A stretch of DNA of 64,000 nt from Cryobacterium sp. GrIS_2_6 (GCF_035984545.1 NZ_JAXCHP010000001.1:3658001-3722000), one strand, 5' to 3'; shown: positions 44,694 through 54,533, numbered from the stretch's first letter. A program made the numbers and translations. Notes: generated from the sequence alone by a model not told the origin.

Positions 44694-45602
44694 ATGCGAA
44701 TCGCAGCCCCCGAAACCAGCGACCAGTACATCCCGACCAAACGACCGTTCAACTTCGGCCGGTGGTTCTCCCGCACCGGCTGGCGGCACCTCGTCGGCGC
44801 CGTCATGGTCGTGTTCTCCGCGTTCCCGCTGCTCTACGTACTCTCCGCGTCGCTTCACCCGGGTGGCACCCTGATCACCGCGAACGGCCTCTTCAACGAG
44901 GTCGACCTCGGCAGCTACTCGACCCTGTTCAACCTGCCGCAGCAGCCATATGCCGCCTGGTACGGCAACACGCTCCTGATCGGAACGATCACCTCGGTGT
45001 GCACCGTCTTCCTCGGGGCGCTCGCCGCATATTCCTTCTCCCGCATGCGCTTCCGCGGGCGTCGGGCGGGGCTGCTGATGCTCGTCCTCGTGCAGATGTT
45101 CCCGCAGCTCCTCGCCGTCGTCGCGATCTTCCTGCTGCTCAGCGGCATCTCGGACATCTTCCCCGCGATCGGCCTCGACACCCAGATCGGGCTGATCATG
45201 GTCTACCTCGGCGGCGCCCTCGGCGTGAACACCTACCTGATGTACGGCTTCTTCAACACGATCCCCGCCTCGATCGACGAGGCGGCCAAGATCGACGGCG
45301 CCGGCCATGCCCGGATCTTCTTCACGATCATCCTGCGGCTCGTCGCCCCGATCCTCGCCGTCGTCGGCCTGCTCTCCTTCGTCGGCACCACCAATGAGTT
45401 CGTGATCGCGAGCATCGTGCTGATCACCCCCGAGAAGCAGACCCTCGCCGTCGGGCTCTACCAGTTCGTCTCCCAGGAGTTCTCGAGCAACTACTCGGTG
45501 TTCGCCGCCGGGGCCGTGCTCGCGGCGCTGCCGGTGATGGCCCTGTTCCTGTTTCTGCAGAAGTACATCGTCGGCGGGCTGACCGCCGGGTCCGTCAAGT
45601 AA
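44694..45602 (+). CDS. Maltodextrin ABC transporter permease, MalG-like
   Basis: The 302-residue permease has six hydrophobic segments and the EAA loop SIDEAAKIDGAGHARIFFTIILRL, matching MalG. It starts at the ATG at 44694 right after the malF stop, so the pair is co-translated. It ends with KYIVGGLTAGSVK, the usual MalG C-terminus, which contacts the ATPase. A degenerate amylase gene follows. Confidence 0.93.
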   Translation: MRIAAPETSDQYIPTKRPFNFGRWFSRTGWRHLVGAVMVVFSAFPLLYVLSASLHPGGTLITANGLFNEVDLGSYSTLFNLPQQPYAAWYGNTLLIGTITSVCTVFLGALAAYSFSRMRFRGRRAGLLMLVLVQMFPQLLAVVAIFLLLSGISDIFPAIGLDTQIGLIMVYLGGALGVNTYLMYGFFNTIPASIDEAAKIDGAGHARIFFTIILRLVAPILAVVGLLSFVGTTNEFVIASIVLITPEKQTLAVGLYQFVSQEFSSNYSVFAAGAVLAALPVMALFLFLQKYIVGGLTAGSVK

Positions 45603-45610
45603 TCGGCACG

Positions 45611-46896
45611 ATGCGCCCGCAGCCCTCTGCAGAGCCTCACCACGACGGTTCACCGCTCTACGTCTCCACCCAGACTCCCGCGCTCGGGAAGAGGGTGCAG
45701 GTGCGGGTGCGCGTTCCCCGGCAGTTCGGCGCCGTCACTGCCGTCTACGCACGGTCCAACCCCGACAGGAAGCCTCGATTCAGTGCGGCGCACCTGCTCG
45801 GCACGGTCGACGGCGCCCGGTGGGGGAGGCCGAGGTGATCGTGGAGAACCCGGTGCACGGCTACCGGTTCCTCCTCACGCGGGCCGACGGCGGCCACGCC
45901 TGGCTGAACGCGAGCGGCGTGCATCCCATCGAGACACTCGACTCGGAGGACGTCAAGCGCGTCACGTTTGCTTCGCCGCGGAGTGGGCGAGGTCGACCGT
46001 GATGTACCAGGTCTTCCCGGACCGGTTCGGCCGGTCCGCAACAAGACCGGGCGGATGCTCGGCGACGACCTCAACGCCGAGGTGCGCCAGACCATCCGCC
46101 GTACCATGATCGACGTCAACCCCGACACGATCCTGCTCGGTGAAAGCACCAATGATGCCGCGAGCGACTTCCAGGGCGACGCGTGGCACGGCGCGATGAC
46201 CTACGCGAACTTCACCCGGCCGGTCTGGGGCTGGCTCTCGAAGCCGAACAGCGCGTCGTCGTTCTGCGGCTTGCCCTCTGGCACGATCCCGCAGTACACC
46301 GGGGTGCAATTCGTCGAGGCGCATCGCCGATTCACCGCCGGGTTCCCCTGGCGGACCCGGCTCGCCACCAGGAACGCCCTCGACTCGCACGACACACCTC
46401 GCTTCCGAACTGACGCCCTGGACCGAACCGTGCCCGTGGCGTTGGGCCTGTCGGTCACGTTGCCCGGCATCCCGGTCGCCTTCGCCGGGGATGAGTTCGG
46501 CCTCACCGGCGACGACGGCGAGCACTCGCGCACGCCGATGCCTGGGCGGGCGCCGGGGAGCCGGCGGTCGCGAAGACAATCGACCTCCACGCCGCCCTGA
46601 TCCACCTGCGTACCGGCCACCCGGCCCTCAACGCAGGCTCGATGCGCTGGCTGCACGTCGACGACGACGTGCTCGTCTTCGTGCGCGAAACGGGCGATGA
46701 GTCCGTGCTCCTGATGGCGGCACCGGCGCCCGGTGCGGTGTCCCTGCCGACCGGAACGCTGGCGGGCGCGGATGCCGCGATGCGGCTTCTCGGCGACGCC
46801 GAGCTCGTGGGCGCGACCGACGGCATCCGCCTGACGACGCCCGGACCTTCGTTCACGGCGTGGGTGCTTCCCGGGGTGCTCGTGCCCGTTGGGTGA
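45611..46896 (+). pseudogene. Decayed GH13 alpha-amylase/maltodextrin glucosidase
   Basis: Homology runs through all three frames. An N-terminal CBM34-like domain (LYVSTQTPALGKRVQVRVRV, then VIVENPVHGYRFLLTRADGG) leads to STVMYQVFPDRFGRS. About 250 residues of the barrel, including the nucleophile Asp, are then missing. The remaining part has TILLGESTND (acid/base Glu) and NALDSHDTPRF, and the last frame gives the C-terminal domain ending VLPGVLVPVG. At least four frame changes and the deletion make it non-functional. It lies 8 bases after malG, so it was once the fourth gene of that operon. Confidence 0.9.
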
Positions 46897-46977
46897 AACG
46901 GTCACGGGGAGGGCGGCGGAGATGATAATGTTTACCGGTTGCCGAAATTCAGGGCGCAACTTCTGAAGAGAAGTTTT

Positions 46978-47049
<72 letters not shown>

Positions 47050-47082
47050 CAGGCTTGGGCGGTCGTGAGGCTGGCAGGCCGT

Positions 47083-47156
47083 GGCGGGGTAGCTCAGTTG
47101 GTTAGAGCACACGGCTCATAATCGTGGTGTCGCGGGTTCAATTCCCGCTCCCGCTA
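47083..47156 (+). tRNA. tRNA-Met (anticodon CAT)
   Basis: Acceptor arms GGCGGGG and TCCCGCT pair with terminal G-T wobbles. The D-arm is GCTCAGTTGGTTAGAGC. The anticodon loop CTCATAA shows CAT at 47117-47119, and the T-arm is GCGGGTTCAATTCCCGC. The lack of the initiator features (C1-A72 mismatch, GGG/CCC anticodon stem) indicates the elongator type. Its 3' end is repeated at 55823-55846. Confidence 0.93.
47141..47154 (+). repeat. attL-like core in tRNA-Met 3' end
   Basis: ATTCCCGCTCCCGC, covering the T-arm 3' half and acceptor, recurs in direct orientation at 55829-55842 at the far side of a region of gene fragments. Confidence 0.55.
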
Positions 47157-47161
47157 CACAT

Positions 47162-47209
47162 AAAGGCCCTTTGACCAGTGATTATCTCGGTCGGAGGGCC
47201 TTTCTCTTG
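47162..47209 (+). terminator. Terminator-like hairpin after tRNA-Met
   Basis: AAAGGCCCT (47162-47170) and AGGGCCTTT (47195-47203) pair over a long 24-base loop and are followed by a pyrimidine tract CTCTT. Confidence 0.6.
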
Positions 47210-47522
47210 TCTCGGATGCCACTCAGCTCCGCTCTAAACTCCGGTCTAGGTTTGCGTTTCGGGCAAAGCTCCGTTGCGCGTCCCAATGCGGGCCCTCGGA
47301 CAAGTCAGCCAGTGTCTCTCCGGGCGTCCCGTAAGACGTACGTGAGCGGGACTTTCGTGCGCGCGGGGCACATGCGATTCTCCTGCCCAGGCGGGCCGCG
47401 CAGTCCAGTCTCCGCGGGGGAGTGTCCGTCGGCGGTCCCGCGTGCGGACATCATTTCTCAACTTCTATAGGCGGACCATCCCGGAACAGACCGCGCCCGC
47501 ATTGCCGTACCAGGCTGGGTGA
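47210..47522. other. Gap without a recognisable gene at the left edge of the island
   Basis: This stretch of 313 bases has only short ORFs in shadow frames with no family resemblance and no ribosome site. It may hold remnants of whatever was inserted at the tRNA. I see no integrase homology in it. Confidence 0.6.
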
Positions 47523-47642
47523 GTGCAACCCACTGAATTGATCTTTATCGGCGGCAGATCTGGCGTTGGCAAGACCGCTGTGGCCGCCGAATTATCGCTC
47601 CTTCTCATCCTCAATCCAACCCCACGCGCCTCCTTATCCTGA
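47523..47642 (+). pseudogene. N-terminal fragment of a P-loop (AAA/kinase-like) protein
   Basis: A GTG at 47523 opens a frame reading QPTELIFIGGRSGVGKTAVA, with the strand and Walker A motif GGRSGVGKT, which stops after 39 codons. The rest of the domain is absent; at about 47645 the sequence changes into a minus-strand RHS fragment. It is therefore a truncated gene, likely once a small nucleoside kinase or AAA ATPase. Confidence 0.6.
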
Positions 47643-47644
47643 TT

Positions 47645-47945
47645 CCAACCCCAGCTGATCGGTGGATTGAGGTGAAGTCGGCGGCGCCGATGTCGGTCGC
47701 GGCGCCGAAGTAGTTGTAGTTGGCCGGGGTTCCAGTCAGGCCGCTCTTTTTCTGGTTCCCGGCCGTGTCATAGGTCCAGGTGCTGATGTCGGCGGTGGTG
47801 CTGGTGGGTTGGTTGTCACCGTTGTAGTTGTAGTCGATGGTGCCCGCGGTGCCCCCGGTGGTCCCAGCGCGGACCTGTCGGGTGCGCCTGCCGGCCTTGT
47901 CGTAGCTATACGCCCACGACGCGGTGGTGGTGGCCCCAGAAGCAA
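47645..47945 (-). pseudogene. RHS/YD-repeat protein fragment
   Basis: The minus-strand frame shows YD-repeat units typical of RHS proteins: WAYSYDKAGRRTRQVRAG, GTIDYNYNGDNQPTS and WTYDTAGNQKKSGLTG. Only about 90 residues remain, with unrelated sequence at both ends and no start. RHS proteins are large surface or toxin-delivery proteins; this is a remnant from an older insertion. Confidence 0.75.
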
Positions 47946-47975
47946 CCCGGATCGGATGGATGAGCAAACTCACCG

Positions 47976-49658
47976 TCACCGATCGCCTATGTGAACAAGA
48001 CCACAACAGCGGCACCGACGAGCGCCAATGCCGTGCCGCCCGTGGCGGCCGCAGCGATTATCAGACCCGACGACCAGGCACACGGCCTGTCGAGGATCCG
48101 GTCGCGACTCGGGGCGCCGTGGGGAGCGGGCTGGCGGTCTACTTCTGCTGGGGGCGTACCGTCTGGGATTCGGCGCGGCCGGCGCGGGTGCGCTGCTCCC
48201 GTTCGCTTGAGATTGTGGCCAGGCGCTCGGTGAGCACGAGTGTGTACGCCCGGGCGCTCTCCCGGGTCGGCGTGGGGACAATTGCTTCACGGTAGTGCCA
48301 GTCAGTGGCCCTGTGGAGCCGGCTCGGTAGTTGTCGATGGGTACTTGGCCCTTGCGCCAGGCAGAGAGGATCGGCGCGACGATTCGCCAGCACTCTTCTA
48401 CCGCGTCTGCCCGAACCGACAGGGTCGGGTCGTCGGAGAGGATGCCGTGCAGCACTTCGCCGTATGGGCCGAGTTCTCCCGCGGCGAATTGCACACCGAG
48501 GCTGACGCGGTCGAGGGCGAAGGGATCGTCTTCGCCGTTGATGTTGAGGTCGAGTTCGATGCTGTCCGGGGTCAGCGAGATGGTGAGCCGTGCGGGCCCG
48601 GGGTTGCCGGTGAAACCGTATGGTCGGTGCGGTACGTCCTTGAAAGTCACGACGATCTTTTGGCACTTGTCGGCGATTGCCTTTCCTGAGCGTAATCGGA
48701 ACGGAACACCTGCCCAGCGCCAGTTCTCGATTCCGACGGTGACCTCCGCGAGCGTTTCGGTATCGAGTTCCGGATTCACTCCGGCCTCTTTGACGTAGGC
48801 CGGGAGCTTCCGCCCCTCGATCGTGCCTCCGGTGTAGCGAGCGCGGCGACCGGCGGCCGCCGGGTCGCCCTTCCAAGGGTGGGTGGCGCGCAGTACCTGG
48901 GCCATCGATCCGCGCAGGTCGTCGGCGTCCAGACTCGACGGAGGCTCCATTGCCGTGAGCGCCATCACGAGAAGCAGGTGGCTCTGGATCATATCGACAA
49001 GGGCGCCGGCCTTGTCGTAATATCCGGCGCGACCCTCCAGGCCCAGTGTCTCGTCGAAGACGATGTCCACCCGCTCGATGTGCTCTGCGCTCCAGACCTG
49101 CTCGAACATGCGATTGGTGAAACGGAGGCCGAGCAGGTTGAGAACGGTCGACTTTCCGAGAAAGTGATCGACACGGTGGATGTGCTTCTCCGGGAGAAGC
49201 TTCATGAGTTGACGGTTGAGCGCCTGGGCGCTGCGCAGGTTGGTGCCGAACGGCTTCTCCATCCCGAGCACTGCGCCTTTCGGCAAGCCGACCTTTTCCA
49301 GTGCGGCGATCGCAAGAATCGTTACGTGTGGAGGCAACGCGAAGTAGAGCGCAGGTGTGCCTGTCGCGGCGGCGAGGATGCGGGTGAGGTCCGCCGGTTT
49401 TGTCACGTCCGCCTGGAGGTAGACAGAATTCTGTGCCACCTTCGTCGACCGGGGGCTCTCGGGTCCTCCCTGGGCGAATGACTCGCCGACGCGGGCGCGC
49501 CACTCGGCATCCGTCATCGGATCGAATCCCACACCGATCAGTCGAAGGTCGTAGCCCCGGGAGCTACTGAGCAACTGGCCCAGGCCCGGGAGCAGCAACC
49601 TTTTGGTGAGATCCCCGCCCGCTCCGAGTATGACGAGAGTTCCGATGTGGTCAGTCAT
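47976..49658 (-). CDS. zwf: Glucose-6-phosphate dehydrogenase with aberrant C-terminal extension
   Basis: The enzyme oxidises glucose-6-phosphate with NAD(P)+. It has the dinucleotide motif LVILGAGGDLTKRLL, EKPFGTNL, and the active-site segment RVDHFLGKSTVLN. Homology ends at about PIDNYRAGSTGP (near 48300). The frame then runs on for about 110 Arg/Pro/Ser-rich residues that look like non-coding sequence, so the original stop was probably lost by rearrangement. The ATG at 49658 is 6 bases after a TATCCT box. It is divergent from the GH15 gene. Confidence 0.85.
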   Translation of the reverse strand: MTDHIGTLVILGAGGDLTKRLLLPGLGQLLSSSRGYDLRLIGVGFDPMTDAEWRARVGESFAQGGPESPRSTKVAQNSVYLQADVTKPADLTRILAAATGTPALYFALPPHVTILAIAALEKVGLPKGAVLGMEKPFGTNLRSAQALNRQLMKLLPEKHIHRVDHFLGKSTVLNLLGLRFTNRMFEQVWSAEHIERVDIVFDETLGLEGRAGYYDKAGALVDMIQSHLLLVMALTAMEPPSSLDADDLRGSMAQVLRATHPWKGDPAAAGRRARYTGGTIEGRKLPAYVKEAGVNPELDTETLAEVTVGIENWRWAGVPFRLRSGKAIADKCQKIVVTFKDVPHRPYGFTGNPGPARLTISLTPDSIELDLNINGEDDPFALDRVSLGVQFAAGELGPYGEVLHGILSDDPTLSVRADAVEECWRIVAPILSAWRKGQVPIDNYRAGSTGPLTGTTVKQLSPRRPGRAPGRTHSCSPSAWPQSQANGSSAPAPAAPNPRRYAPSRSRPPARSPRRPESRPDPRQAVCLVVGSDNRCGRHGRHGIGARRCRCCGLVHIGDR

Positions 49659-49664
49659 GGGCAC

Positions 49665-49670
49665 AGGATA
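49665..49670 (-). promoter_or_regulatory. -10 box TATCCT of zwf, leaderless start
   Basis: On the minus strand TATCCT is followed by GTGCCC and the ATG at 49658. Confidence 0.55.
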
Positions 49671-49689
49671 CCTCTGCAAGACTGGCGAA

Positions 49690-51507
49690 ATGGCTCTGCA
49701 CATCGAGGACTACGCCCTGATCGGCGACTGCCACACGGCCGGTCTGGTTGGACGGGACGGCAGCATTGACTGGCTTTGCTTCCCGCGGTTCGACTCTCCG
49801 TCCATCTTCGGCGCGCTGCTGGGCACAATGAATCATGGGCGCTGGCTGCTTGCACCGGCAGGCAAGGTGCTGTCGACATCCCGGCGGTACGAAGAGGACA
49901 CCTTCATCCTCGTCACCCGGTGGGAGACTGCCGACGGCGAGGTGGAAGTCACCGACTTCATGCCCCACGGCGACCGGCGTGCGGATGTGATCCGCCGGGT
50001 CACCGGTATTCGCGGCAGCGTGCCGATGATGATGGACGTCCGGTTCCGGTTCTACTATGCGGAGGCCCTTCCCTGGGTGCGTCAGGCACCCGACGAACAC
50101 GGTCACGCCCTCGTGGCGGTCGCTGGCCCCGATGCCGTGATTATGCGCGGGCCGAAGTTGCGGGCATCCGACCACACGCACGTTGCCGAATTCACCGTTG
50201 CTGCCGGGCAGACAGTGGATTCCTCGATGACCTGGTACCCATCGCACCGCCAGTCACCCCCACGCAGCGTGGTGGATGACAGCCTTGCCGAGACCACCCG
50301 TTGGTGGCAGGACTGGGCATCCCGCTGTGTCGCCTCACCGGTCTATCACGACGAGGTGCACCGTTCGCTGCTCGTGTTACGCGCTCTCACCCACGAGGAC
50401 ACGGGCGGCATCGTCGCGGCTGCGACGACAAGCCTTCCTGAGTCGTTCGGCGGCCATCGAAACTGGGACTATCGCTACGTCTGGCTGCGCGATGCGTCCC
50501 TGACTCTGAACGTGCTGCTCAAGCACGGGTTCCATGCCGAGGCGGATTCGTGGCGCAAGTGGCTGCTCCGGGCGGTGGCAGGAGACCCGGGCGACGTGCA
50601 GATCATGTACGGCCTGTCCGGTGAACGTCGCCTCACGGAGAGGGAGGTGGACAGCCTGCCCGGCTACGGCGGAGCCTCCCCGGTGCGGGTGGGCAACGAC
50701 GCCTGGCGCCAATACCAGGGCGATATCTTCGGCGAGGTCATGATCGCCCTGCAGGCCGCTCGCACACTCGGGGTGGCCGAGGACGAATTCTCCTGGCCTC
50801 TTCAGCGCGCTCTGATGACCTACGTCGAGGAAAACTGGCGGCGCCCCGACAATGGCATATGGGAGATCCGCGGACCGCAACGTGATTTCGTGTCATCCCG
50901 GGCCATGATCTGGGCCGCATTCGACTGCGCCGTGCACGCCGTCACCGATTTTGGGCTGGATGGCCCGGTGAAGCGCTGGACCCACCTGCGAGACGAGGTG
51001 CGTACCGAGATCGAATCGCGAGGTTTTGACGCAGCTCGGAACACCTACACGCAGTACTACGGCAGCACCGGGGTGGATGCCTCCCTGCTACTTCTCTCCC
51101 AGATCGGCTACGTCGGCGCCGATGACCCGCGGATGCTCGGAACCGTTGCGGCCCTCGAGGAGGAACTACTGCACGACGGACTGCTGATGCGCTATCGCAC
51201 GGAATCGGGAGTAGACGGATTGCCCGCGGGCGAGCATCCATTCCTCGCGTGTTCCTTCTGGCTGGTGGAGCAATATGCGCGCAGCGGCCGAGTAGCGGAC
51301 GCGCGCACCTTGATGGATCGACTCGTCAGCTTCTGCAACGACGTGGGGCTGCTGAGCGAGGAGTATGACGTGGCCGGTTCACGTCAAGTCGGAAACACTC
51401 CCCAGGCGCTCTCCCACCTCGCGCTCGTGCGAGCGGCCGACGCCATCGCCGACGCCACCCGGCCAAGCCCCCAAAGGACTCAATCAGCTCAGAGGGCAAG
51501 CCTCTAA
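49690..51507 (+). CDS. GH15 family glucoamylase/trehalase-like enzyme
   Basis: The 605-residue protein has an N-terminal beta domain (YALIGDCHTAGLVGRDGSIDWLCFPRFDSPSIFG) and the (alpha/alpha)6 barrel with GHRNWDYRYVWLRDASLTL. The likely catalytic acid is in NGIWEIRG and the base in GLLSEEYDVAGS. This layout fits GH15 proteins, which in actinobacteria include trehalases and glucan hydrolases. With no signal peptide it acts inside the cell. The ATG at 49690 has no clear ribosome site. The gene is intact, unlike its island neighbours. Confidence 0.9.
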   Translation: MALHIEDYALIGDCHTAGLVGRDGSIDWLCFPRFDSPSIFGALLGTMNHGRWLLAPAGKVLSTSRRYEEDTFILVTRWETADGEVEVTDFMPHGDRRADVIRRVTGIRGSVPMMMDVRFRFYYAEALPWVRQAPDEHGHALVAVAGPDAVIMRGPKLRASDHTHVAEFTVAAGQTVDSSMTWYPSHRQSPPRSVVDDSLAETTRWWQDWASRCVASPVYHDEVHRSLLVLRALTHEDTGGIVAAATTSLPESFGGHRNWDYRYVWLRDASLTLNVLLKHGFHAEADSWRKWLLRAVAGDPGDVQIMYGLSGERRLTEREVDSLPGYGGASPVRVGNDAWRQYQGDIFGEVMIALQAARTLGVAEDEFSWPLQRALMTYVEENWRRPDNGIWEIRGPQRDFVSSRAMIWAAFDCAVHAVTDFGLDGPVKRWTHLRDEVRTEIESRGFDAARNTYTQYYGSTGVDASLLLLSQIGYVGADDPRMLGTVAALEEELLHDGLLMRYRTESGVDGLPAGEHPFLACSFWLVEQYARSGRVADARTLMDRLVSFCNDVGLLSEEYDVAGSRQVGNTPQALSHLALVRAADAIADATRPSPQRTQSAQRASL

Positions 51508-51534
51508 CCGGAGCAGTCCTGCCGTAATAAAGCT

Positions 51535-52691
51535 GCCGGTGGTGACAGTCAACGGCGGTATCGAGACCTACGTGGCGCTCGGCGATGAGGAACGTCATGC
51601 GATCGCGGACTACGTCTGCAACACCCGTTTTCCCAGCGACCCGAAGACTTGGCCCGGTGCGTCTGGCGGGCGGCAGACCATGATCCCGTTCGTCCACCCC
51701 TACACGCACAATCAGATGAACTCGGAACCGTGCCCAATCACTGTGGTCCTCGCCGACCTGTATCCGCGAGACAGCCAAAAGAAGACCTGTGTCGACGGAG
51801 CCGGGATCGGATGCGGTGCTCCCGCCAGAGCGAACGGCGGCGCCCGGGTTAGCTCCGCGGCCGCGGCGCCAGTGGCCGCGTCACCGACAGGGACTGCCGT
51901 TGGAAACGAGCCGGGCGCCATCCAGCACATCCTTCCCGGGAGGGCGAGCCCGGGTCGCCCGTTCACCGCGACGCTGAACCCCGAAGGCGCTGACGCGATG
52001 CTGGCCGAAGTTTTCCTGCCGACGGGGCGACCCCAAGGATCACGATCACTGATGCCTCCGGCATCGTCGACAACGCGGCAACGGTCACCGTCGACCCAAG
52101 CGGCAACGGACTCGGCGTGCAAATCGCGGTCATCAGCCTCACCGGGCTCAAAGCCGCCACACGCACCATCACGATTACGGTGGGCGATACCCCGATCGGT
52201 GTCGGCCTGGTCACCCGGGTCAACAGTCCGGTGGGGTTGAGCGCCACGGCAGTCCCGTCGACTATGAGGCGGGGCGCAACCCTCTCAGCTTCGACCTGGA
52301 CGGCAACCTCATCGGCTCCACCGGATCCGGGAGCTACCCGCTACGTGGACTGACGCTCACCTCAACTGCTGACACCACCCTGTCCGGTACAACTGGCACA
52401 CTCTTCATCGGTCCGCTCGACAGGAGCCAATGGATCAGCACGACACTGGACACGAGCACGCTCGCCAGGCTCTGGGAACAAGCCCAAAAAGAAGGTGCGA
52501 TCAGCCGCGTCGGCCTCTACGTCAGCGAACACAACCGCCTCGATCGCCTCACCACAGCGGCGAACGGCAGCGATACCACGACTGAAAGGAAGGAACTCGA
52601 CACGTTTGTGAGCGATGTATCTGGCGCAGGAAGCACAATTGCGTCCGGGTGGAAGAGCCGGATCACCGGGTATTCCACGGCACTGCGTTAG
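51535..52691 (+). pseudogene. Remnant of a large secreted or surface protein
   Basis: Coding-like sequence continues through several frames with no start. One frame gives VVTVNGGIETYVALGDEERHA and KTWPGASGGRQTMIPFVHPY. Another gives a beta-rich segment (ASGIVDNAATVTVDPSGNGL; RTITITVGDTPIGVGLV). A third gives NPLSFDLDGNLIGSTGSGSY through to ITGYSTALR and a stop at 52689-52691. The Thr/Asp/Gly-rich strands look like extracellular repeat domains. I do not recognise the family. Frame changes make it inactive. Confidence 0.55.
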
Positions 52692-52745
52692 AGCATCGGG
52701 AATTGAGATCACACCATGAATCGTCACTCGAGCGGGGGCCTGAAC

Positions 52746-53263
52746 ATGCGTCGTTTCGTGAGGTTGGGCGTCGTGTTCGGTGTCGGCGTGGCCGTCGTGC
52801 TCGGGGTGGCGGGCTGCTCGTTCAACGCGCCCGACGCGGGGAAAACAGTTTCACAGATCCGGGTGGTTCCCATCCTCATTAATCCTCCACCCGGTGGTGT
52901 TCTGCTCGGCGAGCCGAGTACCTCGGAAGCTCCGAACCGGGGATTGCGAAGGACGCCGGTGTCACGACCGTCTTCGCCGCTCCAGACAGTCCCTCCACGA
53001 TCCTGGATTACTACCGCCGGACCTACCCACAATTCGGACTTCCCACAGGATCAAAATTTCCCACAGGATCAAGCAGCGCGGACTCCATCGAGATCAACGG
53101 GACAGACGGGTGGGGCTACGTGTCAGTGAATACAAAAGCCGAGTCCCCCTACCTCCCTGGGTATTACGACCTCGCGGTGAAGCCGGCGTCGCCGGGTTCG
53201 TCATATGTGACAGTGATCATCATCGGGCAAACGGGCAGAAGTGGTCTAAGTAATCCAAACTGA
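52746..53263 (+). pseudogene. Frameshifted lipoprotein gene
   Basis: The first frame gives a signal peptide with lipobox VAGC and then ILINPPPGGVLLGEP. Near 52915 the sense moves to another frame, which reads EYLGSSEPGIAKDAGVTTVF, STILDYYRRTYPQFGLPTG and GYYDLAVKPASPGSSYVTVI to a TGA at 53261-53263. A shift of a single base would join them into a lipoprotein of about 170 residues. The product is an unknown small exported protein. Confidence 0.65.
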
Positions 53264-53899
53264 CTTCTTGGGCCGGTGTGCAGCGTTCGGCTTGAGGGCA
53301 CCGAGCGCCGGCGATGTGTGCAGGTAGCGCGCAAAGAAGTGTCTCGCAACCGAAGTGCCTCAAAACCCATCGGATTCAAGACACTGGCCCCGCTCGAAAC
53401 CGGCGCGGGCAATCAGTTCGATGCGCCAAATAGCGATCACAGAACGCCGCCAGAGAGAGGACAGAGTCACACCGTACTCGCCTGCTCGCTCCGAAAAACA
53501 GAGTCAGGGGTGAATCGGCAAGGGACCGCGGAACACCGGAGCAAAGCGCGGTACGCAGCATTCGTACGACGTCCGCCCTGGGTGCGCGGGAAGTGACCCG
53601 AGGCGGAAAGGAGGCATACTCCGGCAGCCAGAACGGGGAGGAGGGTGCCGAGGTCGGTAGCGACGTGGCGTCGCTTGACTTCATCGTCACCGTTTTTGGT
53701 TCGTGGTCGCGCGGCGGGGCCGTGAACCTGGCCTTTGATGAGGCGATGTCAGAACCACTGCTGCACAGGAGCGTGACGCTGGGAGTCGCCGAGCCTCGCG
53801 TAGCGCGCGTCCCCGTAAATGCGGACAGACAGGATACTTCCCTGCCTCGTATCGTCGAGAACTAGGGCTGTGATGCCGTTCTACTGATCGGGGAGCAAC
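53264..53899. other. Gap of about 640 bases with no supported gene
   Basis: A 90-codon ORF at 53593-53865 (start TRGGKEAYSGSQNGEEG) has no ribosome site, no family resemblance and mixed codon use. A shorter ORF at 53276-53596 is no better. Base composition is slightly lower in GC than the flanks. I see no RNA gene or repeat. Confidence 0.5.
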
Positions 53900-54364
53900 G
53901 TGAGGAAGATCGGAATTCTCAGCACGGTCGGAGGATCGGCGCCTGGCTTAGGGGTGGCTTCGAACGGCAAGGTCCTTTCCCTGCCGTGCGGAGAACACGA
54001 TTCCGTAGGCATGAGGCGCGTGTCTTATGGTGGCGGATCGTTCGTCACTACAGGCCAAGTGGCAGAAGCTTTGGTGAGCCTGATCGCGGCGCTGGCCGAC
54101 GGCCATCGGACCCAGACCATCGAGATCCCTGCCGTGAGCGACGAGGGGAACTTGATACTCGTTGTTCTGATCGTGGGCCCGTTCAGCGGGCTACTCACCG
54201 TCCCGGAATGCTCTCCCTGGCCAGCACCTGACTTCTCGGATACCGTCCAGCACCTGCACTACTTGGCGGCATTGGTGTCGGACATCCCGTTTTCTGGTAT
54301 TTCGGACACGGTAGCGATCCTGGACTACGACTGGAACGAGAACTTCGACCTCGACTTCGACTAG
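53900..54364 (+). CDS. Hypothetical protein with Asp/Glu-rich C-terminus
   Basis: The 154-residue protein starts at a GTG preceded by GGGAG (MRKIGILSTVGGSAPGLG). It looks soluble alpha/beta, with strands such as NLILVVLIVGPFSGLL and the ending ILDYDWNENFDLDFD. The mix and order resemble small immunity or cargo-type proteins, but I cannot assign a family. Its TAG stop overlaps the TA target site of the downstream MITE; the pre-insertion sequence would also read TAG, so the protein is not shortened. Confidence 0.6.
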   Translation: MRKIGILSTVGGSAPGLGVASNGKVLSLPCGEHDSVGMRRVSYGGGSFVTTGQVAEALVSLIAALADGHRTQTIEIPAVSDEGNLILVVLIVGPFSGLLTVPECSPWPAPDFSDTVQHLHYLAALVSDIPFSGISDTVAILDYDWNENFDLDFD

Positions 54365-54533
54365 TGGTGCAATTCGTTAGTTCGTCGGGGGTTAGGCGGC
54401 TATTGGTTCGTGGGCGGTGACGCGGTTGAGGAGATCGCGGAGAGTTGCGCGGCCGAAGCGCCAATCGAATGGGACTGCGGTGGCGTTGCAGCGGTCGAGA
54501 TCAGACCCCCGACTAACTAACGAATTGCACTAC
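54364..54533 (-). mobile_element. 170-bp MITE derived from an IS630-like element
   Basis: Terminal inverted repeats of 29 bp (54364-54392 and 54505-54533) differ at two positions and begin GTRGTGCAATTCGTTAG. The element is flanked by TA on both sides (54362-54363, 54534-54535), the target duplication of IS630/Tc1-mariner elements. The inner part codes on the minus strand for VPFDWRFGRATLRDLLNRV, matching the C-terminal end of IS630-type transposases. It is an internal deletion derivative that cannot move alone. Confidence 0.85.

Noticed and set aside
47171..47470. 99-codon ORF after tRNA-Met
   Set aside because: It begins inside the tRNA terminator hairpin and has no ribosome site or recognisable domain.
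53593..53865. 90-codon ORF in the island
   Set aside because: There is no ribosome site, family resemblance or consistent codon bias; it is kept only as a note on the gap.
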